From Bradyrhizobium septentrionale (GTDB lineage: Bacteria > Pseudomonadota > Alphaproteobacteria > Rhizobiales > Xanthobacteraceae), in NCBI RefSeq assembly GCF_011516645.4, contig NZ_CP088285.1, forward strand, positions 5,598,501 through 5,662,500: a DNA stretch of 64,000 nt, in the 5' to 3' direction. The position numbers and the translations under genes are program-made. The notes below the pieces were generated by a model, which searched no databases, was not told the origin of the DNA, and saw nothing but the letters and a program-made list of their open reading frames with translations. This document shows, piece by piece, positions 24,394-33,460 of this stretch (positions within the stretch are counted from its first letter, which is position 1; each line of letters starts with the position of its first letter).

Positions 24394-25638
24394 ATGCCCT
24401 CGTCAACCCAAAATCCCCGTTCCGGCCGTTTCCGACGCGTCGTCGGCGGTATTGTGATCCTCGGCGCCCTCGGCGTCGCCGGTTCGATCGCGACCGGCCA
24501 CTATTTTCATGCCGCCCAGGCGACCGCCACAGCGGCCGCGCCCGAACCGGCGGTGCCGGTGACCGTGGCCGTGATCCAGCCGCGCCCGACCACGCTGTTC
24601 GACGACTTTTCGGGCCGGCTCGAGGCGGTCGACCGCGTCCAACTCCGGCCGCGGGTGGCGGGCGCGATCCTGGCGACCAACTTCACCGAAGGCGCGCTGG
24701 TGAAGTCCGGCGACATCCTGTTCAAGATCGACCCCGCGCCTTACGCCGCCGAGGTCGACCGTGCCCAGGCGCAGCTCGAGGCCGCCAAGGCCCGCGCTGT
24801 GTTCACCGCGAGCGAAGTCGAGCGCGGCGCCCAGCTGGTCGGCAACAACATCGTGACCAAGCGCGACTTCGACCAGCGCGACAACACCAATCGCGAGGCG
24901 ATCGCCAACGTCAAGGCGGCCGAAGCGGCGTTGCAGACGGCAAAACTCAATCTCGATTACACCGAGGTCCGCGCACCGGTCGACGGCCGGGTCGGCAGGA
25001 TCGAGATCACGGTCGGCAATCTGGTCGCCGCGGGCACCTCGTCGCCGGTGCTGACCTCGCTGGTGTCGGTCAATCCGATCTATGCGAGCTTCGATGCGGA
25101 TGAGGAGGTCGTGCTGCGTGCGCTGAACTCGATCGCAGACGCCTCCGGCAAGCGCGGCAATCTCGATCAGATCCCGGTCGACATGGTGACCTCAGGCGGC
25201 CTCAGCGCCAAGGGGCACATCCAGCTCATCGACAACCAGGTCAACGGGCAAAGCGGCACCATCCGCGTCCGCGCCGTGTTCAGGAACGATGACGGCCGGT
25301 TGATTCCAGGGCAGTTCGCCCGCGTGCGCATGGGCCAGCCGAAAGAGCAGACGATGGTGCTGATCGACGAGCGCGCCGTCGGGACCGACCAGGACAAGAA
25401 GTTCGTCATGCTGGTCGGCGACGACAGCCGTGCGGTCTATCGCCCGGTCACGCTCGGCGGCGCGGTCGACGGCCTGCGGATCGTGACCGCGGGCCTGAAA
25501 TCCGGCGACCGTATCGTCGTCAACGGCCTGCAGCGTGTGCGTCCCGGCGCACTTCTGAAGATGGAAGTCGCCGAAATGGGCGCGCGCGGCACGCAGCAGG
25601 CGTCCACTGAAACCAACCAGCACGTCGTGCAGCGCTAG
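24394..25638 (+). CDS. RND efflux periplasmic adaptor (AcrA/MexE type)
   Basis: 414-residue membrane fusion protein linking an RND pump to an outer-membrane channel. An N-terminal membrane anchor is at about residues 16-36. The biotinyl-lipoyl halves are RVQLRPRVAGAILATNFTEG and LNLDYTEVRAPVDGRVGRIE, separated by a coiled-coil hairpin rich in Ala and Glu (about residues 110-170); beta-barrel and proximal domains follow. GGAG at 24383-24386 precedes the ATG. It forms an operon with the pump; no outer-membrane factor gene follows, so a TolC-like partner must be elsewhere. Confidence 0.93.
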   Translation: MPSSTQNPRSGRFRRVVGGIVILGALGVAGSIATGHYFHAAQATATAAAPEPAVPVTVAVIQPRPTTLFDDFSGRLEAVDRVQLRPRVAGAILATNFTEGALVKSGDILFKIDPAPYAAEVDRAQAQLEAAKARAVFTASEVERGAQLVGNNIVTKRDFDQRDNTNREAIANVKAAEAALQTAKLNLDYTEVRAPVDGRVGRIEITVGNLVAAGTSSPVLTSLVSVNPIYASFDADEEVVLRALNSIADASGKRGNLDQIPVDMVTSGGLSAKGHIQLIDNQVNGQSGTIRVRAVFRNDDGRLIPGQFARVRMGQPKEQTMVLIDERAVGTDQDKKFVMLVGDDSRAVYRPVTLGGAVDGLRIVTAGLKSGDRIVVNGLQRVRPGALLKMEVAEMGARGTQQASTETNQHVVQR

Positions 25639-25647
25639 GCGCTGCAC
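25629..25647 (+). other. short inverted repeat between the two RND genes
   Basis: TGCAGCGC-TAG-GCGCTGCA: 8-base arms around the stop codon of the adaptor gene, 15 bases before the pump start. It could form a small mRNA hairpin that tunes translation of the pump. No T-run follows. Confidence 0.4.
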
Positions 25648-25661
25648 GCGGGGGCGGAGCC

Positions 25662-28600
25662 ATGAATCTCTCAAAATTCTTCATCGACCGGCCGATCTTC
25701 GCCGGCGTGCTATCGATCCTGATCTTCCTGGCCGGCCTGATCTCGCTGCTGGCGATGCCGATCTCGGAATATCCCGACGTGGTGCCGCCGTCGGTCGTCG
25801 TGCGCGCGACCTATCCGGGCGCCAATCCGAAGGTGATCGCCGAGACGGTGGCAACGCCGATCGAGGAACAGATCAACGGCGTCGAGGGCATGCTCTATAT
25901 GTCGAGCCAGGCGACCACCGACGGCGCGATGACGCTGACGGTGACGTTCCGGCTCGGCACCGACCCCGACAAGGCAACGCAGCTGGTGCAGAATCGCGTG
26001 CAGCAGGCCGAACCGCGCCTGCCGGCCGTGGTGCGCCAGCTCGGCATCATCACCAAGAAGAGCTCGCCCGACCTCACCATGGTCGTGCATTTGCTGTCGC
26101 CGAACAACCGCTACGACATGACGTATCTGCGCAACTACGCGGTGCTCAACGTCAAGGACCGGCTGGCGCGGATCGACGGCGTCGGCGACGTCCAGCTCTA
26201 TGGCGCCGGCGACTATTCGATGCGGGTCTGGGTCGATCCGCAGAAGGCCGCCGAGCACGCCCTGACCGCAAGCGACGTGGTGCGCGCGATCCAAGCGCAG
26301 AATGTCGAGGCCGCCGCCGGCGTGGTCGGCTCCTCGCCGAGCGTCAAGGGCCTCGATCTCCAGCTCTCCGTCAACGCCGAGGGACGGCTGTCGACCGAGG
26401 AGCAGTTCGGCGACATCGTGGTCAAGACCGGCGCGAACGGCGAGGTGGTGCGGCTGCGCGACGTCGCGCGGATCGAGCTTGGCGCTTCCGAATACGGCCT
26501 GCGCTCGCTGCTCGATAACAAGCAGGCGGTCGCGATCCCGATCTTCCAGGCGCCGGGTTCGAACGCGCTGGAGATCTCCGACCATGTCCGCGCCACCATG
26601 GCCGAGATCAAGAAGAACATGCCGGAAGGCGTGTCGTACCAGATCGTCTACGATCCCACCCAGTTCGTGCGTTCCTCGATCGGGGCCGTCATCCACACCC
26701 TGCTCGAGGCGATCGCGCTCGTCGTGCTGGTCGTGATCCTGTTCCTGCAGACCTGGCGCGCCTCCATCATTCCATTGATCGCGGTTCCGGTATCGATCGT
26801 CGGCACCTTCGCGGTGATGCATGTGTTCGGCTTCTCGATCAACGCGCTCAGCCTGTTCGGCCTGGTGCTCGCGATCGGCATCGTGGTCGACGACGCCATC
26901 GTCGTGGTCGAGAATGTCGAGCGCAACATCGGATCCGGCCTGTCGCCGCGCGACGCCACCAACCAGGCGATGCGCGAAGTGTCGGGCCCGATCATCGCGA
27001 TCGCGCTGGTGCTGATCGCGGTGTTCGTGCCGCTCGCCTTCATCTCCGGCCTGACCGGACAGTTCTACAAGCAGTTCGCGCTGACCATCGCGATCTCGAC
27101 CGTGATCTCCGCCGTCAACTCGCTGACGCTGTCGCCGGCGTTGTCGGCGCTGCTCTTGAAGGGGCATCACGAGCCGAAGGACTGGCTGACCCGGATCATG
27201 GAAAAGTCGCTGGGCTGGTTCTTCCGCGGCTTCAACAAGGTCTTCACCAAGTCGTCCGAGAATTACGGCCGTACCGTCACCAAGGTGATCTACGGCAAGG
27301 CCGTGGTGATCGGCCTCTATGTGCTGCTGATCGGCCTCACCGGCGTGCTGTTCAAGCAGGTGCCGAGCGGTTTCGTGCCGGGCCAGGACAAGCAATACCT
27401 GGTCGGCTTTGCCCGGCTGCCCGATGGCGCCACGCTCGACCGCACCGAGGAGGTGATCCGCAAGATGAGCGACATCGCGCTGACCCAGCCCGGGGTCGAA
27501 AGCTCGGTGGCGTTTCCTGGCCTGTCGATCTCTGGCTTCACCAACTCCTCCAACGCCGGCATCGTGTTCTCGACCTTGAAACCGTTCGACGAGCGCAAGG
27601 ATCCGTCGCTCAGCGGTCCGGCGATCGCGGCGGCGCTCAACAAGAAATATGCCGGCATCCAGGATGCCTTCATCGCGATGTTCCCGCCGCCGCCGGTCAA
27701 CGGCCTCGGCACCATCGGCGGCTTCAAGCTGCAGATCGAGGACCGCGCGGGCCTCGGCTATGAGGCGCTGAACGACGCGACCAAGGCGTTCATGGCCGCG
27801 ATGCAGAAGGCGCCGGAGATCGCCGGCGTGTTCTCGAGCTTCCAGGTCAACGTGCCGCAGCTGTTCGCCGACATCGACCGTACCAAGGCGTTGCAGCTCG
27901 GCGTACCGGTGACGGAAGTCTTCAACACGCTGCAGATCTATCTCGGCTCCTACTACGTCAACGACTTCAACAAATTCGGCCGCACCTATTCGGTCTATGT
28001 GCAGGCGGACGCGCCGTTCCGCGCGCGCGCCGACGACATCAGGCAGCTGAAGGTGCGCTCGTCGTCCGGCGACATGGTGCCGCTCTCGGCGCTGCTGAAG
28101 GTCCGTCAGAGCGCAGGGCCGGAGCGTGCGATCCGCTACAACGGCTTCCTGTCATCCGACATCAACGCCGCCGCTGCGCCCGGCTTTTCGTCGGGCCAGG
28201 CGCAGGAGGCGGCAACGCGGATTGCCGCCGAAACGCTGCCGCCGGGCTTTGCCTTCGAATGGACCGACCTGACCTATCAGGAGTTCATCGCCGGCAATTC
28301 CGGGCTCTGGGTGTTTCCGCTCGCGATCCTGCTGGTGTTCCTGGTGCTCGCCGCGCTCTATGAGAGCCTGGCGCTGCCGCTCTCGATCATCATGATCGTG
28401 CCGATGGGCCTGTTGGCCGCGATGTTCGGCGTCTGGCTGTCGAAGGGCGACAATAACGTCTTCACCCAGATCGGTCTGATCGTGCTGGTCGGATTGTCGG
28501 CCAAGAACGCTATCCTGATCGTCGAATTCGCGCGCGAGCTCGAATTCGCCGGGCGTTCGCCGATCCGTGCCGCGATCGAGGCGAGCCGGTTGCGGCTGCG

Positions 28601-28844
28601 GCCGATCCTGATGACGTCGATGGCGTTCATCATGGGCGTGCTGCCGCTGGTGCTGTCGACCGGAGCGGGCTCGGAGATGCGACGCGCGATGGGCGTCGCG
28701 GTGTTCTCCGGCATGATCGGCGTCACGATCTTCGGCCTGTTCCTGACGCCGGTGTTCTATGTGCTGCTACGGAGCCTCACCGGCATGAAGCCGCTGACGC
28801 AGCACGGCGAGGCGACCATTCCCGGAAAAGCACACGCGGCATGA
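25662..28844 (+). CDS. RND multidrug efflux pump, inner-membrane (HAE1 family)
   Basis: 1060-residue proton-driven exporter of the AcrB/MexF family. The usual start MNLSKFFIDRPIFAGVLSIL opens the first membrane span. Two repeats of membrane bundle and large periplasmic loop are seen; the second half starts at about residue 540. The proton-relay segment in TM4 reads GLVLAIGIVVDDAIVVVENVE with the paired Asp. The closing TM region GLSAKNAILIVEFARELE is also typical. 23 bases after the adaptor gene; repression by the adjacent TetR protein is likely. Confidence 0.94.
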   Translation: MNLSKFFIDRPIFAGVLSILIFLAGLISLLAMPISEYPDVVPPSVVVRATYPGANPKVIAETVATPIEEQINGVEGMLYMSSQATTDGAMTLTVTFRLGTDPDKATQLVQNRVQQAEPRLPAVVRQLGIITKKSSPDLTMVVHLLSPNNRYDMTYLRNYAVLNVKDRLARIDGVGDVQLYGAGDYSMRVWVDPQKAAEHALTASDVVRAIQAQNVEAAAGVVGSSPSVKGLDLQLSVNAEGRLSTEEQFGDIVVKTGANGEVVRLRDVARIELGASEYGLRSLLDNKQAVAIPIFQAPGSNALEISDHVRATMAEIKKNMPEGVSYQIVYDPTQFVRSSIGAVIHTLLEAIALVVLVVILFLQTWRASIIPLIAVPVSIVGTFAVMHVFGFSINALSLFGLVLAIGIVVDDAIVVVENVERNIGSGLSPRDATNQAMREVSGPIIAIALVLIAVFVPLAFISGLTGQFYKQFALTIAISTVISAVNSLTLSPALSALLLKGHHEPKDWLTRIMEKSLGWFFRGFNKVFTKSSENYGRTVTKVIYGKAVVIGLYVLLIGLTGVLFKQVPSGFVPGQDKQYLVGFARLPDGATLDRTEEVIRKMSDIALTQPGVESSVAFPGLSISGFTNSSNAGIVFSTLKPFDERKDPSLSGPAIAAALNKKYAGIQDAFIAMFPPPPVNGLGTIGGFKLQIEDRAGLGYEALNDATKAFMAAMQKAPEIAGVFSSFQVNVPQLFADIDRTKALQLGVPVTEVFNTLQIYLGSYYVNDFNKFGRTYSVYVQADAPFRARADDIRQLKVRSSSGDMVPLSALLKVRQSAGPERAIRYNGFLSSDINAAAAPGFSSGQAQEAATRIAAETLPPGFAFEWTDLTYQEFIAGNSGLWVFPLAILLVFLVLAALYESLALPLSIIMIVPMGLLAAMFGVWLSKGDNNVFTQIGLIVLVGLSAKNAILIVEFARELEFAGRSPIRAAIEASRLRLRPILMTSMAFIMGVLPLVLSTGAGSEMRRAMGVAVFSGMIGVTIFGLFLTPVFYVLLRSLTGMKPLTQHGEATIPGKAHAA

Positions 28845-28882
28845 TGTCGCGTGTGTAAGCTTCTTGTCAGTTTCGAAGGGGA

Positions 28883-29101
28883 TCAGGCTGCGATATCGAG
28901 CAGCAACTGCGACGAACCGCGGACCAGCACCTTGCGGCCCGCGGGTGTCAACGCAAACGCGTCTCCCCGCACCGCAACATAGCCGAGCGTGATCAGGCTT
29001 TCGACGGCAAACCGGTTCAGCCTTGACGGGTTTGCTGCGGGCGCCCGCAGCGCTTTCAACGCATCCCACTGATCGGGTCTGAGTTCGAATTCTTCGCTCA
29101 T
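28883..29101 (-). CDS. small hypothetical protein, winged-helix-like
   Basis: 72 residues, no signal peptide. The pattern LNRFAVESLITLGYVAVRGDAFALTPAGRKVL resembles a helix plus beta-wing of a winged-helix fold, as in small DNA-binding or protein-binding modules, but I do not recognise a named family. It converges with the RND pump gene, 38 bases apart. Confidence 0.55.
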   Translation of the reverse strand: MSEEFELRPDQWDALKALRAPAANPSRLNRFAVESLITLGYVAVRGDAFALTPAGRKVLVRGSSQLLLDIAA

Positions 29102-29505
29102 GGTTCAGGCACTCCAGAAATCTTGGGGTGCGAGATACAGAGTGCTGATGAATTTCGTGCGACCACAACGAGTCAGGATTTCGATTTATGTGGACGCGCC
29201 GTCACATCGCCGTGTCATTGGAATACTTCAGTTTTTCGAATCATTGCGGCGCATTGACGCGTGATGTCGTCACAGTGATTAACCGCACGTCGTCACAGAA
29301 GTTAATCAAGTGGGCCGTGAACCCATAAATCGGCCGAGCTGACGGCTCGCGAGAGTCCGCTACGCTCCGGTAGCGATCAATTCTGCATCGCAGCGAAATG
29401 AGGCGATGGGCCAGCAGGAAACCCATGCGCCGCCATCCCATCTCGAATAGCGATCAGATGCTCCGGATAATCATCTCTTGTCGAAGCGCTCGCCGCGCCT
29501 CGCGC
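29102..29505. other. 404-base intergenic region, no gene seen
   Basis: Less GC-rich than its flanks. Two direct copies of GTCGTCACAG (29266-29275 and 29289-29298) are followed at similar distance by TTAA, a possible regulator site. A short reading frame across the region has no ribosome site or family resemblance, so I do not call it. Confidence 0.5.
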
Positions 29506-29904
29506 TCAAAGCACCGCGATGCAATCAACCTCGATATCGAAACCTCCTGGCCAAGACGGAACGTTCAGAAAGATGCGTGCCGGCGCGTCCATCGGGAAGT
29601 AACGCGAGTAGACCTCGTTGAACTGGTCGAAGTGGGCCTCGTCGGGCGTGCAATAAACGTTGCATTTGACCACGCGCTCAAGCGACGAGCCGGCAGCTTC
29701 CAGGCAATGCTTCATCTGGTCGAGTACGATCTCAGCCTGACGCACAAAGGGCAGTCGCTTGACCTCGCCGGTTTCCGGGTCGAACGGCGGCAGGCCCGAC
29801 ACATAGACGGTCTCGCCGGCGACGATCACAGGATAGATCGGACCTTTCCGCCGGCGCTCCAGATAAGTGGAGATTGGTTCGACCCGAACTGGCAGTCGCT
29901 TCAT
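29506..29904 (-). CDS. RidA-family protein with intact active-site Arg
   Basis: 132-residue RidA/YjgF protein, cytosolic. The catalytic pattern DAPARIFLNVPSW...FDIEVDCIAV keeps the Arg and a following Glu. RidA homologues hydrolyse imines and enamines; some, such as 2-aminomuconate deaminase, work in aromatic catabolism. I use the Met at 29904 because an earlier start adds 20 residues unlike the family. It follows another RidA-family gene by 34 bases on the same strand, at the end of a catabolic-looking gene set. Confidence 0.82.
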   Translation of the reverse strand: MKRLPVRVEPISTYLERRRKGPIYPVIVAGETVYVSGLPPFDPETGEVKRLPFVRQAEIVLDQMKHCLEAAGSSLERVVKCNVYCTPDEAHFDQFNEVYSRYFPMDAPARIFLNVPSWPGGFDIEVDCIAVL

Positions 29905-29938
29905 CTTCAAGTCCTCATGAGACGTGCTGGTCGATGCG

Positions 29939-30328
29939 CTAGACCTTGGCGGCGCAGGCTTCAACTTCGAGCAAATATTCAGGTTTCACGAGCTGAGGGA
30001 TCACCAACAGCATAGAGGCTGGCCGCGCGTCTCCAAGGAATCTTGACCGAACCTCGACATAGGCAGGAATATCCTCGGCGCGCAGCAGATAGTGCGTCAC
30101 CTTTACGAGGTCGTGCACCGTCATCCCGGCGAACGCCAGCATGTCGACAATGTGCTGCCACGCCAGTTCAGCCTGCCCCGCGATGTCGGACGGCAGCGTG
30201 CCGTCAATCGCAAGCCCAGGTGTCCCCGACGTGAGCAGCCAGCGGGCATTTCCGCTTACCTCGGTGGCGTCACTATAGCGGCCGATCTGCCGCGCGATTC
30301 CGATATCATGGCGTTTCAGGGGCATCAT
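29939..30328 (-). CDS. RidA-family protein lacking the active-site Arg
   Basis: 129-residue RidA-fold protein. Where RidA has Pro-Ala-Arg, this reads ARPASMLLVIPQL, so the Arg needed for imine hydrolysis is replaced by Ser; the late Glu is kept (LLEVEACA). It is therefore likely one of the Rid subgroups without standard deaminase activity, perhaps binding a ligand or pairing with the neighbouring RidA. No signal peptide. Confidence 0.8.
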   Translation of the reverse strand: MMPLKRHDIGIARQIGRYSDATEVSGNARWLLTSGTPGLAIDGTLPSDIAGQAELAWQHIVDMLAFAGMTVHDLVKVTHYLLRAEDIPAYVEVRSRFLGDARPASMLLVIPQLVKPEYLLEVEACAAKV

Positions 30329-30407
30329 TCCTCACTATGTTTGCAGAACGTCCGGAGGTGACGGCCGCGCCAGCTACCAAATGCTTGCCCGGCTCGTAAC
30401 CCGCGCC

Positions 30408-30860
30408 TTATGCGAGTGCGGGATCGGATTCGAGATGGAATCCCTTCGACGTGATCAGCCATTGACCATTGATGCAGTGCCAGGTCAGGTAATCTACGAA
30501 CACCATCGCGCTGATCTTGAGCCGGACCTTGACGAAGGCCTGGGTGGCAGAAGCAAAATCGATCAGCAGGATTTCGTCTGCGCGAAGCGCGTTCAGCGAC
30601 TTTGGGGATTGGCGCTTGTCAAGAATATCCATGTAGGTCGAGGCGGACCACGTCACCATCTGGCCGTCGCGAAATCCGTGCAGTTGGACCGTCGACCGAA
30701 ACACCTGATCAAAGCGCGACGTGTCGCAGTCGTACATCAGATCGAAGTACCTTTGCAGCGCCTGGGTCAGCTCCGTGAAGCATGAACGCCCGATCGTTTG
30801 GGCTGCGGAATCCCTGCCTTGCTGGAGCAATTGGGTTGGTTCTCGAGAGGCAGCGATCAT
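30408..30860 (-). CDS. NTF2-like (SnoaL/lumazine-binding-like) protein
   Basis: About 150 residues with an NTF2-like cone fold pattern: a long first helix region, ALQRYFDLMYDCDTSRFDQVF, a central VTWSASTYMDIL and a closing VFVDYLTWHCINGQWLITSKGF. Members are small enzymes or ligand binders with varied activity. An AAGGAG ribosome site lies before the ATG at 30860, which I prefer to the Met ten codons earlier. It stands between a LysR gene and the RidA pair on the same strand. Confidence 0.7.
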   Translation of the reverse strand: MIAASREPTQLLQQGRDSAAQTIGRSCFTELTQALQRYFDLMYDCDTSRFDQVFRSTVQLHGFRDGQMVTWSASTYMDILDKRQSPKSLNALRADEILLIDFASATQAFVKVRLKISAMVFVDYLTWHCINGQWLITSKGFHLESDPALA

Positions 30861-31021
30861 CGAAACTCCTTGCTCGATCCAGCGAGCCAAGCGTCGGTTT
30901 CAAGCGTCGGTTCCTGCGCCACACCGTGCGGTTGAGTCAGCGGCGCTTCGGCTGCCTCCCATTACGCCGCTGGCCATGCCGTTACAAATTCATAATATGA
31001 AATACGAACATTCCGAATCGG

Positions 31022-31915
31022 TCACTCGTAGAGCGCGCCAGAAAGCGTCCGCTCCATCGCGTCCAGCGGCCGAGACAATCGCCCGGGCTGACGCCTGCGA
31101 ACAAACCAGGTCGAGACCGTGAGCCGGAAATCAGGCACGTTGAATGCCTTGATCTTCTGCTTGACCGGAATCTTCTTCATCTGGCTTGCCGGCAACAGCC
31201 CAAAGCCCGCGCCGCGCGCAACCACTGAAAGCTGCAGGTTCTTGCCGTACGCCTCGACGATCACCCGGGGTGGCCCCGCGCCGACACGTTCGAGCGCCTG
31301 CGTCAGGGCAACGCGGTAACCACAGCTCTCGGGCTGGATCACCCAGCCCACTTCGTTCATCGCCCGCAGCGAGCGCCAGCGGGTCGACGCATGACTGGCG
31401 GCGCCGATGATCCGCACATCCTCGCGACCGAGGCAACGCGCCGGCAGTTCGGTCTTCGGCGGGCCATCCGTGAGCAGCGTTATGACGGCAGCATCGAGGC
31501 TGCCGTCATCAAGCCGTTTCAGCAGTGGCGCGGTCCAGTCAACGGAGATCTGGAGGGTAAGGTCCGGGAAACCGGACCGCAGCTGATCGAGCGGCCGTTC
31601 TGCCACCACCTCGGCCAGCGCGTGGGCGGTGCCAATACGCAAGACGCCCATCGGCGGGGCCGTTGGCGCGAGAGCATCCGAAAATGCCTCAGCCGCATCG
31701 AGAACCCGCCGCCCGTGATCGAGCGCCGCTTGACCGTCGTGGGTAAGGGCCAACGGCTTGGTTTGCCGATCGAACAACGTGGCGCCGAGATCCAGTTCCA
31801 GTCGTTGAACCAGCCTCGACACTGCGGACTGTGTCATGTGGAGCTGCCGGGCAGCCGCCTGCACCGATCCGGTCTGCGCGACCGTCACAAACGTGCGAAT
31901 CTCGTTCAGCTTCAA
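31022..31915 (-). CDS. LysR-family transcriptional regulator
   Basis: About 297-residue regulator. N-terminal helix-turn-helix KLNEIRTFVTVAQTGSVQAAARQLHMTQSAVSRLVQRLE, then a periplasmic-binding-protein-like effector domain from about residue 90. A TTG at 31915 has AGGAGA six bases upstream and gives the standard LysR start; an ATG 13 codons earlier is the alternative. Likely controls the flanking minus-strand catabolic genes, which is inference. Confidence 0.88.
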   Translation of the reverse strand: MKLNEIRTFVTVAQTGSVQAAARQLHMTQSAVSRLVQRLELDLGATLFDRQTKPLALTHDGQAALDHGRRVLDAAEAFSDALAPTAPPMGVLRIGTAHALAEVVAERPLDQLRSGFPDLTLQISVDWTAPLLKRLDDGSLDAAVITLLTDGPPKTELPARCLGREDVRIIGAASHASTRWRSLRAMNEVGWVIQPESCGYRVALTQALERVGAGPPRVIVEAYGKNLQLSVVARGAGFGLLPASQMKKIPVKQKIKAFNVPDFRLTVSTWFVRRRQPGRLSRPLDAMERTLSGALYE

Positions 31916-32056
31916 GGAAACTCTCCTACCACTACTATTCCGTAGCGGTATCATATTTTCCAGGACCGAAGCGATAGCTCTGCGCGACTGCTCACACCTC
32001 CAGATCGGCGCGCGCGATGCGATCTATCAATAGCAAAGCGGAGTCCACGTTCTGGA

Positions 32057-32857
32057 TTAGCCGCGCCGCACGCTTGCGCCGCCATCGACCGGCAACGTGA
32101 CGCCAGTCACGAAATCAGCTTCATCGGATGCGAGAAACAGCGCGGCATTGGCGACATCCCAGCCGGTGCCCATCTTGTGACGCAGCGGCACCTTGCTGTC
32201 GCGTTCCGCCTCGACCTCGGCGCGGCTCTTCTTGAATTCGCGTGCGCGCGTGTCCACCGCCATTGGTGTGTTCATCAGTCCGGGCAGGATCACGTTGGCG
32301 CGAATGCCATATTGCGCATTCTGGTAGGCGAGCTGCTCGGTGAAGGCGATCATCGCCGATTTCGTCGCCTTGTAGGCAACGTAGGGATAGGTCGTGATTG
32401 CGGCCATCGACGAGATGTTGATGATCGAGCCGCGCTGCTGCTTGCGCATGATCGGGATCACGTGCTTGGCGGCGAGGATGCAGCTCTTCAGGTTGATCGC
32501 CACGCAGCGGTCGAATGCCTCCTCGGTGATGTCGAGCAGTTCGGCATCGCCGCCGGAGAGGCTGACGCCGACATTGTTGTGCAGGATATCGACGCTGCCC
32601 CAGCGGACATGCGCATCCGCCACCATCGCCCTGATGTCGGCATTCTTGGTGACGTCGGCCTTGAAGGCTACAGCGGTGCCGCCCTTGGCCGTGATCATCT
32701 CGACGGTTTCCTGCGCCGACGCCAGATTGTGATCGACGCACAGCACCTTGGCGCCCTCGCGCGCGAAGGTCAGCGCGGTGGCGCGGCCGTTGCCAATACC
32801 CTCACCGGGGCTCTGGCCGGCACCGACGACGATGGCGACGCGATCTTGCAGGCGCAT
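32057..32857 (-). CDS. short-chain dehydrogenase/reductase
   Basis: 266-residue SDR. The cofactor site is slightly atypical, VVGAGQSPGEGIGNGRATAL, with extra residues in the Gly motif. The catalytic set is present: NNVGVS, Ser in IINISSMAAITT, and YVAYKATK (Tyr-x3-Lys). Oxidoreductase on an unknown alcohol or ketone. Its start lies one base after the stop of the carboxymuconolactone-decarboxylase-like gene, so the two are co-translated. Confidence 0.88.
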   Translation of the reverse strand: MRLQDRVAIVVGAGQSPGEGIGNGRATALTFAREGAKVLCVDHNLASAQETVEMITAKGGTAVAFKADVTKNADIRAMVADAHVRWGSVDILHNNVGVSLSGGDAELLDITEEAFDRCVAINLKSCILAAKHVIPIMRKQQRGSIINISSMAAITTYPYVAYKATKSAMIAFTEQLAYQNAQYGIRANVILPGLMNTPMAVDTRAREFKKSRAEVEAERDSKVPLRHKMGTGWDVANAALFLASDEADFVTGVTLPVDGGASVRRG

Positions 32858-32858
32858 C

Positions 32859-33413
32859 TCACTTCACTCCCGGGATTGGGTACTGCTGCAGTACCTCTTT
32901 GTAGGTGGGTTCGTTATCGATCTGCATGGTGGCGAGCACGCGCACCACGGCGCAGTAGAACGCAATCGTCAGCACCAGGTCGGTCATATGCTCGTCGGAC
33001 AGCTCTCGCTTGATCTCGGCGAAGGTCGCATCCGACATCGCGAGGTCGCGCACCATCTCGCGGGCGCCCCTCAGGATCGCTCTCGCCAGCGGCTCGAGCT
33101 GCGACGGCCTGCCGTCGGTTTCCGCGATCAGGCCCTTTATATCCTCGTCGGTGACGCCGAACTCCTTGCCGATCTTCACATGGTGGGTGAACTCGTATTC
33201 CGACTTCTCGAGCCAGCCGACCTGCAGGATCGCGAGCTCGCGCAGCCGCGGATCGAGCTTGCTGTTGAAGCGGATATAGCCGCCGATGCCGTTGAAGGCG
33301 CGCGCCATATCCGGCGAATTGACCAGCAGCTTGTGCAGATTGGTATTGCGCTTGAGCATGTCGCGATATTCGGGTGCGACCTGATCGGCTTCGAGATAGG
33401 GCAGGCGGGCCAT
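32859..33413 (-). CDS. carboxymuconolactone decarboxylase/AhpD-fold protein
   Basis: 184-residue all-helical protein of the carboxymuconolactone decarboxylase family. The DPRLRELAILQVGWLEKSEYEFTHHVKIGKEFG block, with the conserved Glu and His, is typical, and there is no CxxC, so it is not an AhpD-type reductase. The long in-frame N-terminal extension is unlike the family, so I start at 33413. It may catalyse a lactone or decarboxylation step together with the SDR and hotdog proteins. Confidence 0.8.
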   Translation of the reverse strand: MARLPYLEADQVAPEYRDMLKRNTNLHKLLVNSPDMARAFNGIGGYIRFNSKLDPRLRELAILQVGWLEKSEYEFTHHVKIGKEFGVTDEDIKGLIAETDGRPSQLEPLARAILRGAREMVRDLAMSDATFAEIKRELSDEHMTDLVLTIAFYCAVVRVLATMQIDNEPTYKEVLQQYPIPGVK

Positions 33414-33460
33414 TGTTGTTGTCCTTGGTTCGGCGGCTTGCGGGAGAGGCGGCTGTCGCT

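Noticed and set aside
25710..27395. A long minus frame opposite the RND pump.
   Set aside because: Antisense shadow of a strongly conserved gene.
29266..29298. Two GTCGTCACAG copies read as a Pho box.
   Set aside because: Spacing is 23 bases, not a multiple of 11, so it does not fit PhoB phasing.
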